Source: Cetobacterium_A somerae
GTDB lineage: Bacteria > Fusobacteriota > Fusobacteriia > Fusobacteriales > Fusobacteriaceae
Assembly (NCBI RefSeq): GCF_044784365.2
Contig: NZ_CP173060.2
DNA length: 64,000 nt
Strand: one strand, 5' to 3'
This document shows, piece by piece, positions 15,117 through 23,639 of this stretch. The notes under the pieces were generated by a model. The model was not told the DNA's origin. It saw only the letters and a list, made by a program, of their open reading frames with translations, and did no database searches. Position numbers and translations under genes: made by a program. Positions within the stretch are counted from its first letter, which is position 1. Every line of letters begins with the position of its first letter.

Positions 15117-17162
15117 ATGAGTAAGCATCTATCACAAAATATAAGAGTAGCTATCAATGAGGATAGTTACTCTATAACTAGAGATGACAAACTTTGTATA
15201 AAATGTGGGCAATGCAAAGAGGTTTGCAATAATTATGTGGGTGTAAATAATAATTATTCTTTGGATAAAACCAATGATGTAGCTGTTTGTATAGAGTGTG
15301 GACAGTGTGCAAATGTTTGTCCAACATCTAGTATTACAGAGGTTTATGATTATAAAAAATTAAAATCATTAATTAAAAATAAAGAAAATATAGTTATATT
15401 TTCAACTTCTCCTGGAGTTAGAGTTGCTCTAGGTGAGGAGTTTCAAATGGATGACGGAAGCTTTGTTCAAGGGAAGATGGTAGCACTGTTAAAAAAATTA
15501 GGTGCAAGTTATGTTCTTGATACAAATTTTGCAGCGGATCTGACAATTGTAGAAGAGGCTAGTGAACTTTTAAGCAGAATAACTAGAAATGATAAACCAT
15601 TACCACAATTTACAAGTTGTTGCCCAGCTTGGGTAAAATATGTTGAAATTTTTCACCCTGAAATTTTACCACATATTTCTACAGCAAAAAGTCCAATTGG
15701 AATGCAAGGACCAACTATAAAAACATATTTTGCTAAAAAGATGGATATTAATCCTACAAAAATAATAAATGTTGCTGTGACACCATGTACAGCTAAAAAA
15801 TTTGAAATAAAAAGAGATGAAATGAATGCGTCAGCTCATTATAATGAGATAGAAAATTTAAGAGATATGGATTTTGTTATAACAACAAGAGAGTTAGCTC
15901 TTTGGGCAAAAGAGGAAGAAATAGATTTTAAAATTTTACCTGATGCTGATTATGATAAATTTATGGGAGAGGCTTCAGGAGCAGGAGTTATATTTGCAAA
16001 TACAGGTGGAGTTATGGAAGCAGCTTTAAGAACAGCATATGCATATCTAACTAAAAAACAACCGCCGTTGGAGCTTTATAATCTTAAAGAGATACGTGGA
16101 ATGGAAGGAGTAAAAGAGGCTTCTTTAAATATTGAGGGATTAAATATAAATGTGGCTGTAATTTTTGGAACAGACAACGCAACAAAATTCATAGAAAATA
16201 TTAAAAATTTAGATAAGGAATATCACTTTATTGAAGTTATGACCTGCCCTGGTGGGTGTATCGGTGGAGGAGGTCAACCAAAAGGCACAATATTAAAAGG
16301 TGATAAGTTAAGAGAAAAACGTATTGAAGGTTTATATAAAAGAGATTCTGAATTAAAACTTAGACTTAGTCATGAAAATTCAGAGATTATTGAGTTATAT
16401 AAAGAGTTTTATGAGAAACCTTTAAGTGAGTTAGCAGAAAAAATGTTACATACCAATTATTATGATAGAAGTGAAGAACTAGGAGGAAAGAAAATGGAAA
16501 AATATAGATGTACAGTTTGTGGGTATATATACGAGGGAGAGTTAACAGAGGGATTTATTTGTCCACTTTGTAAGCAGCCAGCAAGTGTTTTTGAAAAAAT
16601 AGAGGAGAAAAAAGTTGAAGGAAATGCTAATAGATATGCAGGAACTAAAACTGAGAAAAATTTATTAGATGCTTTAGCTGGTGAGTCTTTAGCTAGAAAT
16701 AAATATACATTCTATTCAGAGGTGGCAAAAACAGAAGGGTATGAACAAATTCATCACCTATTTATAAAAACTGCAGATAACGAGAGAGAGCACTCTAAGT
16801 TATGGTTTAAAGAGTTAGGAATGCTTGGAGATACAAGTGAAAATTTACTTCATGCAGCTGAAGGTGAAAATTATGAGTGGACAGATATGTATAGTAAATT
16901 TGCTGAAGAAGCTGAAGCTGAAGGATTCTATGATCTTGCTAAAAAATTTAGAGCTGTAGCTAAAATAGAAAAAGCTCATGAAGAAAGATATCGTAAGCTT
17001 TTAAATAATGTACAGATGAAAGCAGTTTTTGAAAAAGCAGATGAAACTATGTGGGAATGTATAAACTGTGGTCATTTAGTTATGGGTAAAAAAGCTCCAG
17101 AAAGTTGTGAAGTATGTTCTTACTCGCAAAGTTTCTTTGAAGTAAGAGCAGAAAATTACTAA
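15117..17162 (+). CDS. fusion: 2x[4Fe-4S] ferredoxin - [FeFe]-hydrogenase - rubredoxin - rubrerythrin - rubredoxin
   Basis: 681 residues. Two [4Fe-4S] sites (C27/30/33/37; C58/61/64/68) lead to a complete H-cluster domain: L1 FTSCCPAW (C168, C169), L2 TPCTAKKFE (C224), L3 EVMTCPGGCIGGGGQP (C377, C381), and FANTGGVMEAALRTAY. Then rubredoxin 1 (C465/468/482/485), a ferritin-like rubrerythrin domain (about 510-640; AGESLARNKYTFY, ADNEREHSKLW, KIEKAHEERY) and rubredoxin 2 (C648/651/664/667). All metal ligands seem present. The order suggests a one-chain path from H2 through Fe-S clusters and rubredoxin to peroxide at the diiron site. I recall related fusions in clostridia and fusobacteria, but cannot check. 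RBS GGGGAGG; operon with rbr. Confidence 0.93.
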   Translation: MSKHLSQNIRVAINEDSYSITRDDKLCIKCGQCKEVCNNYVGVNNNYSLDKTNDVAVCIECGQCANVCPTSSITEVYDYKKLKSLIKNKENIVIFSTSPGVRVALGEEFQMDDGSFVQGKMVALLKKLGASYVLDTNFAADLTIVEEASELLSRITRNDKPLPQFTSCCPAWVKYVEIFHPEILPHISTAKSPIGMQGPTIKTYFAKKMDINPTKIINVAVTPCTAKKFEIKRDEMNASAHYNEIENLRDMDFVITTRELALWAKEEEIDFKILPDADYDKFMGEASGAGVIFANTGGVMEAALRTAYAYLTKKQPPLELYNLKEIRGMEGVKEASLNIEGLNINVAVIFGTDNATKFIENIKNLDKEYHFIEVMTCPGGCIGGGGQPKGTILKGDKLREKRIEGLYKRDSELKLRLSHENSEIIELYKEFYEKPLSELAEKMLHTNYYDRSEELGGKKMEKYRCTVCGYIYEGELTEGFICPLCKQPASVFEKIEEKKVEGNANRYAGTKTEKNLLDALAGESLARNKYTFYSEVAKTEGYEQIHHLFIKTADNEREHSKLWFKELGMLGDTSENLLHAAEGENYEWTDMYSKFAEEAEAEGFYDLAKKFRAVAKIEKAHEERYRKLLNNVQMKAVFEKADETMWECINCGHLVMGKKAPESCEVCSYSQSFFEVRAENY

Positions 17163-17196
17163 AATTTTTTAAGTTATTATAAAAGTTAAAAATTAC

Positions 17197-17225
17197 TTGA
17201 TTTTGCAGTACAGATAGGTTATACT
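17197..17225 (+). promoter_or_regulatory. promoter of the riboswitch-cation efflux unit
   Basis: TTGATT (17197-17202), 17-bp spacer, TATACT (17220-17225), directly upstream of the riboswitch fold. Confidence 0.75.
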
Positions 17226-17230
17226 CTTTT

Positions 17231-17300
17231 AGAGTTGATCAGGCTAACACATGCCGGGCGTCTTAATTGATGCAGTGAGATTAAAAATCATGGGACAACG
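17231..17300 (+). ncRNA. NiCo (czcD-type) metal riboswitch aptamer
   Basis: The leader between the promoter and the cation efflux gene carries the conserved blocks of this aptamer class in order: ATCAGGCTAACAC, ATGCCGGGCGTC, GATGCAGTGAGATT, AATCATGGGACAAC. P1 can form from GTTG (17234-17237) and CAAC (17296-17299). The 3' side (GGGACAAC) also forms the 5' arm of the terminator that follows, so metal binding should block termination (an ON switch). The class was named for Ni2+/Co2+; later work reported a response to Fe2+, which suits the peroxide/iron setting here. Assigned by eye, not by a covariance model. Confidence 0.8.
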
Positions 17301-17333
17301 ATTTTCTATAAGGAAAATTGTTGTCCCTTTTTA
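17292..17333 (+). terminator. riboswitch-controlled terminator
   Basis: GGGACAACGATTTT pairs with AAAATTGTTGTCCC (one G-T pair), loop CTATAAGG, then a T run. Its 5' arm overlaps the aptamer P1 strand, so the two structures exclude each other. Confidence 0.85.
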
Positions 17334-17354
17334 TTTTATTTTATTGGAGGGAAA

Positions 17355-18254
17355 ATGGTTAATATTTTAAAGGAACAATTAAATAGTGAAAGTAAAATTG
17401 CAATGAGAGTTTCAAAAGTCAGTATTTTTGTAAATATATTACTTTCTGTAATTAAACTAGTAGCTGGAATACTTGCAAATTCAGGAGCTATGATATCAGA
17501 TGCAGTTCACTCTGCCAGTGATGTACTTAGTACATTTATTGTTATAATAGGTGTGAAAATAGGGGGACAGAATGCTGATGAAAAACATCAATATGGACAT
17601 GAAAAATTAGAGTGTATAGTTGCTATATTTTTATCTGTATTATTGGGATTAACAGGATTGGGAATTGGTTATGAAGGGATTGGAAGAATAGAAAAAGCTC
17701 TTAATGGAGATTTACCTGCTCCTGGAATTTTAGCACTTGTAGCAGCGATATTATCAATTTTTGTTAAAGAGTGGATGTATTGGTATACTCGAAATTCAGC
17801 TAAAAAAATAAACTCACCATCTCTTATAGCTGATGCTTGGCATCATAGATCAGATGCTTTTTCTTCAGTTGGAAGTTTGGTTGGTATCGGTGGATCTATC
17901 ATTGGATTTAAAATACTTGACCCTTTGGCAGCTATAGTTATTGCTATTATAATATTAAAAGTTTCATATGATATTGGAAAAGATGCAGTTGAAAAAATAG
18001 TGGATGTTTCGTGTGACGAAGAGATTGTAGAGGAGATAAAAAGATTGACTTTAGAAGAAGTTGGTGTAAAGGGAGTTGATTCTTTAAAAACTAGAATTTT
18101 TGGAGCTAAATTTTATATAGATTTAGAAATTGCTGTAGATGGGAATATCTCATTAAATGAAGCACATATAATAGCTGAAAAAGTTCATAATAAAATTGAA
18201 GAATCTTTTTCTGAAGCTAAACACTGCATGGTTCATATAAATCCTCAATATTAA
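17355..18254 (+). CDS. cation diffusion facilitator (CDF) metal exporter
   Basis: 299-residue inner-membrane divalent-metal/proton antiporter: six helices and a C-terminal cytoplasmic domain (about 210-299; HCMVHINP at the end). Metal-site motifs are HSASD in TM2 (DAVHSASDV) and HHRSD in TM5 (DAWHHRSDAF), i.e. HxxxD in both, unlike E. coli FieF, which has DxxxD in TM2. RBS TGGAGGG before the start at 17355. The NiCo-type riboswitch and terminator in its leader show induction by a transition metal. Standing between two peroxide-defence units, iron or cobalt/nickel export is the likely role; the metal is not settled by sequence. Confidence 0.9.
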   Translation: MVNILKEQLNSESKIAMRVSKVSIFVNILLSVIKLVAGILANSGAMISDAVHSASDVLSTFIVIIGVKIGGQNADEKHQYGHEKLECIVAIFLSVLLGLTGLGIGYEGIGRIEKALNGDLPAPGILALVAAILSIFVKEWMYWYTRNSAKKINSPSLIADAWHHRSDAFSSVGSLVGIGGSIIGFKILDPLAAIVIAIIILKVSYDIGKDAVEKIVDVSCDEEIVEEIKRLTLEEVGVKGVDSLKTRIFGAKFYIDLEIAVDGNISLNEAHIIAEKVHNKIEESFSEAKHCMVHINPQY

Positions 18255-18343
18255 AAAAGAAAATAAAAAAGGAAAGTAAGAGCCTATATTGAATAACTAT
18301 TTTAGATTATATTTTTATTATCAAAATATTTTTAAATAAAATA

Positions 18344-18372
18344 TTGACAATACTAAAAAAGTGTAGTATTAT
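18344..18372 (+). promoter_or_regulatory. ahpC promoter
   Basis: Consensus -35 TTGACA (18344-18349), 17-bp spacer, TATTAT (18367-18372). The PerR-type palindrome starts 3 bp after the -10. Confidence 0.85.
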
Positions 18373-18375
18373 TAG

Positions 18376-18392
18376 TTTGTAATCATTACAAA
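18376..18392. promoter_or_regulatory. Fur/PerR-type operator at ahpC
   Basis: TTTGTAATCATTACAAA, the same perfect arms as at 14501-14517 with only the central base changed, over the expected transcription start. Confidence 0.78.
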
Positions 18393-18427
18393 ACAAAAAC
18401 AATTATAAATATATAGGAGGTTATTAC

Positions 18428-18991
18428 ATGTCATTAATTGGAAAAAATATCGGAGAATTTAAAGCACAAGCTTACCACAACAACAACTTTGTTGAAGTTA
18501 CAAACGAGTCTATAAAAGGGAAATGGTCAGTTTTCTTCTTTTATCCAGCAGATTTTACTTTTGTTTGTCCTACAGAGTTAGGAGATTTAGCTGATAACTA
18601 TGCTAAGTTTAAAGAGATTAATTGTGAAATTTATTCAGTTTCAACAGATACTCACTTTGTTCATAAGGCATGGCATGATACTTCTGATACTATAAAGAAA
18701 ATACAGTATCCTATGGTAGCAGACCCTACAAGAAAAATATCAGAGATGTTTGGTGTTTTAATTCCTGAAGAGGGATTAGCATTAAGAGGAAGTTTTGTTA
18801 TAAATCCTGAGGGAAAAATCGTAGCATATGAAATTCATGATTTAGGAATTGGAAGAGATGCTGCAGAGCTTTTAAGAAAAGTTCAAGCTGCTCAATTTGT
18901 AGCTGAGCACGGTGGAGAGGTTTGTCCTGCAAAATGGAAACCAGGTTCAGAAACTTTAAAACCATCTTTAGATCTAGTTGGAAAAATTTAA
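18428..18991 (+). CDS. ahpC: alkyl hydroperoxide reductase subunit C (2-Cys peroxiredoxin)
   Basis: 187-residue cytoplasmic peroxiredoxin; reduces H2O2 and organic peroxides. Peroxidatic C47 in DFTFVCPTEL and resolving C166 in EVCPAKWKPG are at the classic AhpC positions, and the length equals that of the E. coli protein. RBS TAGGAGG before ATG 18428. It is followed, after a terminator, by an AhpF-like reductase, its expected electron donor. Controlled by a strong promoter with a PerR-type operator. Confidence 0.96.
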   Translation: MSLIGKNIGEFKAQAYHNNNFVEVTNESIKGKWSVFFFYPADFTFVCPTELGDLADNYAKFKEINCEIYSVSTDTHFVHKAWHDTSDTIKKIQYPMVADPTRKISEMFGVLIPEEGLALRGSFVINPEGKIVAYEIHDLGIGRDAAELLRKVQAAQFVAEHGGEVCPAKWKPGSETLKPSLDLVGKI

Positions 18992-18999
18992 ACTCTTTT

Positions 19000-19035
19000 G
19001 AAAGGCACTATAGGGTGCCTTTCAATTTTTAATAA
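19000..19035 (+). terminator. terminator/attenuator after ahpC
   Basis: Stem GAAAGGCAC / GTGCCTTTC, loop of 6, followed by a T run. Since the reductase gene starts only about 30 bp later, partial read-through may set the AhpC:reductase ratio. Confidence 0.75.
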
Positions 19036-19063
19036 CATATATACTTAAATTAAGAGGTGAATT

Positions 19064-20701
19064 ATGGATAAAATATATGATTTAATTGTTATTGGTGGGG
19101 GTCCGGCGGGATTATCAGCTGGAATATATGCTGGTAGAGCTCAAATGGATGTACTTATTATAGAGAAATCTGAAGTTGGTGGACAGATAACTACTACTTC
19201 TGAAGTTGTAAATTATCCAGGGATTAAAGAGATATCAGGTCATCATTTAGGAGAGCAAATGAGAGAGCAAGCTCTTGGATTTGGTGTAGAATTTTTAAAA
19301 TCAGAAGTTACAAATATGGATTTTAAAGATGAGATTAAAAAAGTTGAAACAACTTCTGGAACTTATAAAGCTTTAAGTGTTATTATTGCAACTGGAGCAA
19401 ACCCAAGAAAGTTAGGATTCCCTGGAGAAGTTGAGTTTACAGGTAGAGGAGTTGCATATTGTGCAACTTGTGATGGTGAGTTTTTCACTGGTCTTGACGT
19501 TTTCGTTATTGGAGCGGGATTTGCTGCTGCTGAAGAAGCTATATTTTTAACTAAATTTGCAAGAAAAGTTACAATTATAGCTAGAGAACCTGAGTTTACA
19601 TGTGCTAAATCTATAGCTGAAAAAGTTTTAAAACATCCAAAAATTGAAGTGAGATTTAATTCTCAAATTATTGAAGTAACAGGAGATACTAAACTTAGAA
19701 AAGCTATCTTTAAAGATAATCTCACAAATACAACTTGGGAGTATACTGCTCCAGATAATGAATCTTTTGGTGTTTTTGTTTTCATTGGATATAAACCGCA
19801 AAGTGATCTATTTAAAAATCATGTAAATTTAGATTCTCAAGGATATATAGTAACTGATGGAGATTTACAAACAAACGTTAAAGATGTATATGCTGTTGGG
19901 GATATTAGACCAAAGAGATTAAGACAGGTTGTTACAGCCGTTGCTGATGGAGCTTTAGCTGCAACAGTTTTAGAAAAAGTTGTTGAAGAAAAAAGAGAGG
20001 CTTTAGGAATTGAAAAAGAGGAAAAGGAACATCCAAAAACTTCTGATATTTCTAAGGAGGAATCTAAATCTAAGTTTTTAGATGAAGGAATAGTTTCTCA
20101 GCTAAAAGGTATCTTTGAAAGATTCCAAAGTAGTATAAAAATAGTTTCTATACTAAATGATAATGACCTTTCAGTAAATATCAAAGAATTTTTAACTGAA
20201 ATTTGTGATATCTCAGATAAAATAACTTTAGAGTTTTATAAAAAAGATGAGAATCTTGAATTAGAGAAAAAAATAGAATTAGATTGTTCTCCAACTATTG
20301 CTATTTTAGATTCTAATGACAACTTTAGAGGTGTTAAGTTCTCAGGACTTCCAAGTGGTCATGAGCTTAACTCATTTATTTTAGCTTTATATAATATAGC
20401 TGGGCCAGGTCAAGAGTTAAATGAAGAGCTAAAAGGAAAAATTCAAAGTATAGATAAAAAAGTAAAACTTAAAATTGCAGTTTCACTTTCTTGTTCCCTT
20501 TGTCCAGAGGTAGTTACAGGAGCACAAAGGTTAGCTATTGAAAATTCAAATGTTCAAGCTGAAATGATAGATATATTTGCATTTCCAGAATTAAAAAGCA
20601 AATATAATATAATGGGAGTTCCAGCTTTAATTATAAATGATAAAGATATCTCTTTTGGAAAGCAATCTATTGAAGAGATTATTGAGAAAATAACAAAATA
20701 A
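19064..20701 (+). CDS. AhpF-like peroxiredoxin reductase with reversed domain order
   Basis: 545-residue flavoprotein that should reduce AhpC. Residues 1-310 are a thioredoxin-reductase module: FAD motif GGGPAGLSAGIYAGRA, redox pair C133/C136 in CATCDGEFF, nucleotide motif GAGFAAAEEA, and the FAD-closing GDIRPKRLRQV. After a charged linker (about 310-345) comes a tandem thioredoxin-fold module with C477/C480 (CSLC). In enteric AhpF this module is N-terminal. The NADPH-type HRR motif is absent (here IIAREPEF), so NADH is more likely than NADPH, as in AhpF. Follows ahpC. Confidence 0.9.
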   Translation: MDKIYDLIVIGGGPAGLSAGIYAGRAQMDVLIIEKSEVGGQITTTSEVVNYPGIKEISGHHLGEQMREQALGFGVEFLKSEVTNMDFKDEIKKVETTSGTYKALSVIIATGANPRKLGFPGEVEFTGRGVAYCATCDGEFFTGLDVFVIGAGFAAAEEAIFLTKFARKVTIIAREPEFTCAKSIAEKVLKHPKIEVRFNSQIIEVTGDTKLRKAIFKDNLTNTTWEYTAPDNESFGVFVFIGYKPQSDLFKNHVNLDSQGYIVTDGDLQTNVKDVYAVGDIRPKRLRQVVTAVADGALAATVLEKVVEEKREALGIEKEEKEHPKTSDISKEESKSKFLDEGIVSQLKGIFERFQSSIKIVSILNDNDLSVNIKEFLTEICDISDKITLEFYKKDENLELEKKIELDCSPTIAILDSNDNFRGVKFSGLPSGHELNSFILALYNIAGPGQELNEELKGKIQSIDKKVKLKIAVSLSCSLCPEVVTGAQRLAIENSNVQAEMIDIFAFPELKSKYNIMGVPALIINDKDISFGKQSIEEIIEKITK

Positions 20702-20711
20702 AAGTAAAGAG

Positions 20712-20748
20712 ATTGGGTAATGATTTTTTAGTTTACCCAATTTTTTAT
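20712..20748 (+). terminator. terminator of the ahpC/reductase unit
   Basis: Stem ATTGGGTAA / TTACCCAAT followed by TTTTTT. A -10-like TATAAT for the next operon lies at 20807-20812. Confidence 0.85.
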
Positions 20749-20851
20749 TTTTCAAAATTAAAGAGTGTAAATAAAAAGATATGTTTAATATTATAGATAA
20801 AAAGGGTATAATATAAGAAATAAAAAATATAAAGATATAGGAAGAGAAAGA

Positions 20852-22888
20852 ATGAAAGATATTATTGAAAATTGTATGGGTGCTTCTGAGGCAGCTTGTA
20901 AAAGCAGTTGTCCAATGAACACAGATGCTAAAACTTATGTGAGATTGATTGGAGAAGATAAGGGAAAAGAAGCGATAAAAGTTATTAGAGAAACTCTTTT
21001 TCTACCTGGAGTATTAGGAAGAATTTGTGCTCATCCTTGTGAGCAAAATTGTAGAAGAGGAAAAGAGGACTCACCAATAGCAATAGCTACATTAAAAAGA
21101 TATGCAGCAGATAATTTTGATAATGAAGAAGATTGGGATATAAGTGTAAAAAGTAAGAATGGTAAAAAGATAGCTATAATCGGTATGGGGCCAGCAGGTG
21201 CTCAAGGTGCAATAGATTTAGCTAAAGAAGGATATGAAGTTACAATATTTGATAGATCATCTGAGTTTGGTGGAATGATGAGAGTTAGAATTCCAGAGCA
21301 TAAGCTTCCAAGAGAGGTAATAGATAGAGAATACTCTTTGCTAGAAAAATTAGGAATTAATATTCAATTTTCAACAGAGATTGGGAAAGATATTTCTTTT
21401 GAGAAGTTAGAAAAAAATTATGATGCAATTTTAATTGCCACAGGAAAAAATGCAAAGAGTTCATTTGTTTTTGATGAGTTAACTTTACAATTAATAAATA
21501 ATAAAAAAGTTTTTGTAGCTGGAAATTGTGCAAGTGCACGTATTGTTGTAGAAGCTATGTCAGAGGGAAGAAGAGCAGCTAAATCAATAGATAGATTTTT
21601 AAATGGAAAAGATTTAAAAGAGGGAAGATCTTTAGAAGCTGAGGGTGGTTATCAAACAAAGTTATATCTACCAACAGAGTATTTACCTGAAGGTTGGAAT
21701 TCTTTTGGAAAAAATGAAAGAGTTATTCCTAAAATAGTGAATGGTGAAAATCTAGGATTTACAAAAGAGGAAGCTATAAAAGAGGCAAATAGATGTTTAA
21801 AATGCGAGTGTAAACTTTGTATGAAAGAGTGTAGTATGCTAAATGACTATACGGATTGTCCAAAAACTCTTTTTACAGAATATGCAGAAAAAGGTTATGA
21901 AAATGTAGATCCAAAGATATCTTACTCTTGTAATATGTGCAATCAATGCACTTTAAAATGTCCAAAAAGTCTTGATTTAAAATCAAACTTTAGTGATTTA
22001 AGAAGTAAATATATAAAAGATAATGGTGGAAAATCTCCAATGAAAGGGCATAAAGCGATTGAAGCACACCAGTATTTAGGATATTCAAAACTATTTAATA
22101 CAACAAATACTGCTCCTAATGGAAAGAAAACAAAATATGTATTCTTCCCAGGATGTTCTCTACCATCATACAACTCAGTTGCTGTTGGAAATATTATGGA
22201 TCACTTACAAAATAAGTTAGGCGGAGAAGTTGGTTCTCTATTGAAATGTTGTGGAAAACCACCTAAAGCTTTAGGGCAAGATGAACTTTTTAAAGAAAGA
22301 TTCCAAACAGTTCAAGAGGAGCTAGACAAGGTTGGAGCAGAAACTATTATTGTTGCTTGTCAATCGTGTTATGGAATATTTGGTACATATGGAAAGCAAA
22401 ATGTGATATCCTTATGGGAACTATTGCCAGAGATTGGATTACCAGAATCTCAACTTGGTATAGGAAAAGGCTCTGATGTAAAGTTTAATATACATGATTC
22501 ATGCCCAACTAGAAATGTAACAAAAATTCATGATGGGATTAGATGGATTATGGAAAAGTTGGGGTATGAAGTAGAGGAGTTGGAAAATTCTAGAGAGAAA
22601 ACTAGATGTTGTGGATTTGGTGGAATGATAGTTCCAGCTGTTCCAGAGGTGGCTAAAAAAGTTATGAATAGAAGAGCTAAAGAAACAACAACAGGTCATA
22701 TGGTGACATATTGTGCCGCATGTAGAGAATCTATGGAAAATGGTGGAGCAGATGCTCTTCACATAGTTGATTTAATATTTGGAGATAAATATAAAAAATC
22801 AAAAGCTAAGAAAAGAAATATGGGCCCAGTAAAACAATGGCTAACAAGATATAAATCAAAACTGGAACTTAACAAACGGGAGAGTTAA
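20852..22888 (+). CDS. GltD-like flavin/Fe-S protein fused to a CCG (HdrB-type) domain
   Basis: 678 residues, cytoplasmic. Residues 1-90 are the N-terminal Fe-S domain of GltD-type enzymes (C-x3-C pairs; CAHPCEQNCRRG). The FAD motif is IAIIGMGPAGAQGAIDLA. Between ILIATGKN and the FAD-closing KVFVAGNCAS there are only about 20 residues, so the NAD(P)H-binding Rossmann domain of GltD appears to be missing. Then CKCECKLCMKEC and CNMCNQCTLKCPKS (a ferredoxin-like dicluster), and two CCG motifs (CCGKP, CCGFGG) like HdrB/GlpC. It probably moves electrons among Fe-S partners rather than from NAD(P)H. First gene of an operon with a TVP38 protein; partner unknown. Confidence 0.8.
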   Translation: MKDIIENCMGASEAACKSSCPMNTDAKTYVRLIGEDKGKEAIKVIRETLFLPGVLGRICAHPCEQNCRRGKEDSPIAIATLKRYAADNFDNEEDWDISVKSKNGKKIAIIGMGPAGAQGAIDLAKEGYEVTIFDRSSEFGGMMRVRIPEHKLPREVIDREYSLLEKLGINIQFSTEIGKDISFEKLEKNYDAILIATGKNAKSSFVFDELTLQLINNKKVFVAGNCASARIVVEAMSEGRRAAKSIDRFLNGKDLKEGRSLEAEGGYQTKLYLPTEYLPEGWNSFGKNERVIPKIVNGENLGFTKEEAIKEANRCLKCECKLCMKECSMLNDYTDCPKTLFTEYAEKGYENVDPKISYSCNMCNQCTLKCPKSLDLKSNFSDLRSKYIKDNGGKSPMKGHKAIEAHQYLGYSKLFNTTNTAPNGKKTKYVFFPGCSLPSYNSVAVGNIMDHLQNKLGGEVGSLLKCCGKPPKALGQDELFKERFQTVQEELDKVGAETIIVACQSCYGIFGTYGKQNVISLWELLPEIGLPESQLGIGKGSDVKFNIHDSCPTRNVTKIHDGIRWIMEKLGYEVEELENSREKTRCCGFGGMIVPAVPEVAKKVMNRRAKETTTGHMVTYCAACRESMENGGADALHIVDLIFGDKYKKSKAKKRNMGPVKQWLTRYKSKLELNKRES

Positions 22889-23560
22889 ATGAATCAGAAA
22901 AAAAATTCAGTAAAATTAATTATTACAGTATGTGTTTTAATTGTTGTTGTAATAGGAATAGTAAAATCTGGAGCTTTAGAATATTTAAAAGATAGACAAA
23001 AGTTAGAAATATTAATTAAAAGTTTGGGTGTATGGGGACCAATAGTATACATAGGACTATATGCTATTGTAACAACAACTTGTATATCTGTTTTACCACT
23101 GACTTTAGCAGGAGGATTAATATTTGGAGCTGTGATGGGAATTGTTTACACAGCTATAGGTGCAGGCTTAGGATTGTCTTTATCATTTTTAATAGCAAGA
23201 TATATTGCTAGAAAACCTATTGAAGAAAAATTTGGAAATACAGAGGTTTTTAAAAAAATAAATGAAGGTGTAAAAAATGATGGTTGGTTTATTCTTGCAA
23301 CAACAAGATTATTACCAATATTTCCTTTTGGAATTCAAAATTATGTTTATGGATTAACGCCAATAAGTTTTATTCAATACTCTTTATTATCAACAATTTT
23401 TATTTTACCAGGAACATCGGTATTTGTACTTCTAGCAGGAGCGGTTGCTTCAGGGGATATGAAAACAGCTGTTAAGATGTCAATATTGGCATCACTTATA
23501 TTCTTTGGTCTAACTATAATAACAAAAATAATAGCAAAAAAATCAAAGAAAAACTCGTAA
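22889..23560 (+). CDS. TVP38/TMEM64 (DedA-like) membrane protein
   Basis: 223-residue inner-membrane protein of the VTT/SNARE-associated family; such proteins are linked to phospholipid flipping or small-molecule transport. The hallmark is the loop region (TLAGGLIFGAVMGIVYTAIGAGLGLSLSFLIARY in part) and RLLPIFPFGIQNYVYGLT. It starts one base after the previous stop, so it is coupled to the flavin/Fe-S protein. E. coli YdjX and YdjZ, of the same family, precede ynjABCDEF, as here. Confidence 0.85.
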   Translation: MNQKKNSVKLIITVCVLIVVVIGIVKSGALEYLKDRQKLEILIKSLGVWGPIVYIGLYAIVTTTCISVLPLTLAGGLIFGAVMGIVYTAIGAGLGLSLSFLIARYIARKPIEEKFGNTEVFKKINEGVKNDGWFILATTRLLPIFPFGIQNYVYGLTPISFIQYSLLSTIFILPGTSVFVLLAGAVASGDMKTAVKMSILASLIFFGLTIITKIIAKKSKKNS

Positions 23561-23588
23561 CACTATAATAAATAGGTTATAATAAAAA

Positions 23589-23616
23589 AAGGGGAGAAAG
23601 ATATCTCCCCTTATTT
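23589..23616 (+). terminator. intra-operon hairpin before the ynjB-like gene
   Basis: Stem AAGGGGAGA / TCTCCCCTT with a 6-nt loop and a T-rich tail, 20 bp before the next ribosome-binding site. It probably lowers, but may not stop, transcription into the ABC transporter genes. Confidence 0.6.
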
Positions 23617-23639
23617 ATTAAACAGTAGGAGGATTAAAA

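Noticed and set aside
20852..22888. Glutamate synthase small subunit (GltD)
   Set aside because: No gltB nearby, the NAD(P)H domain is missing, and CCG motifs are fused at the C terminus.
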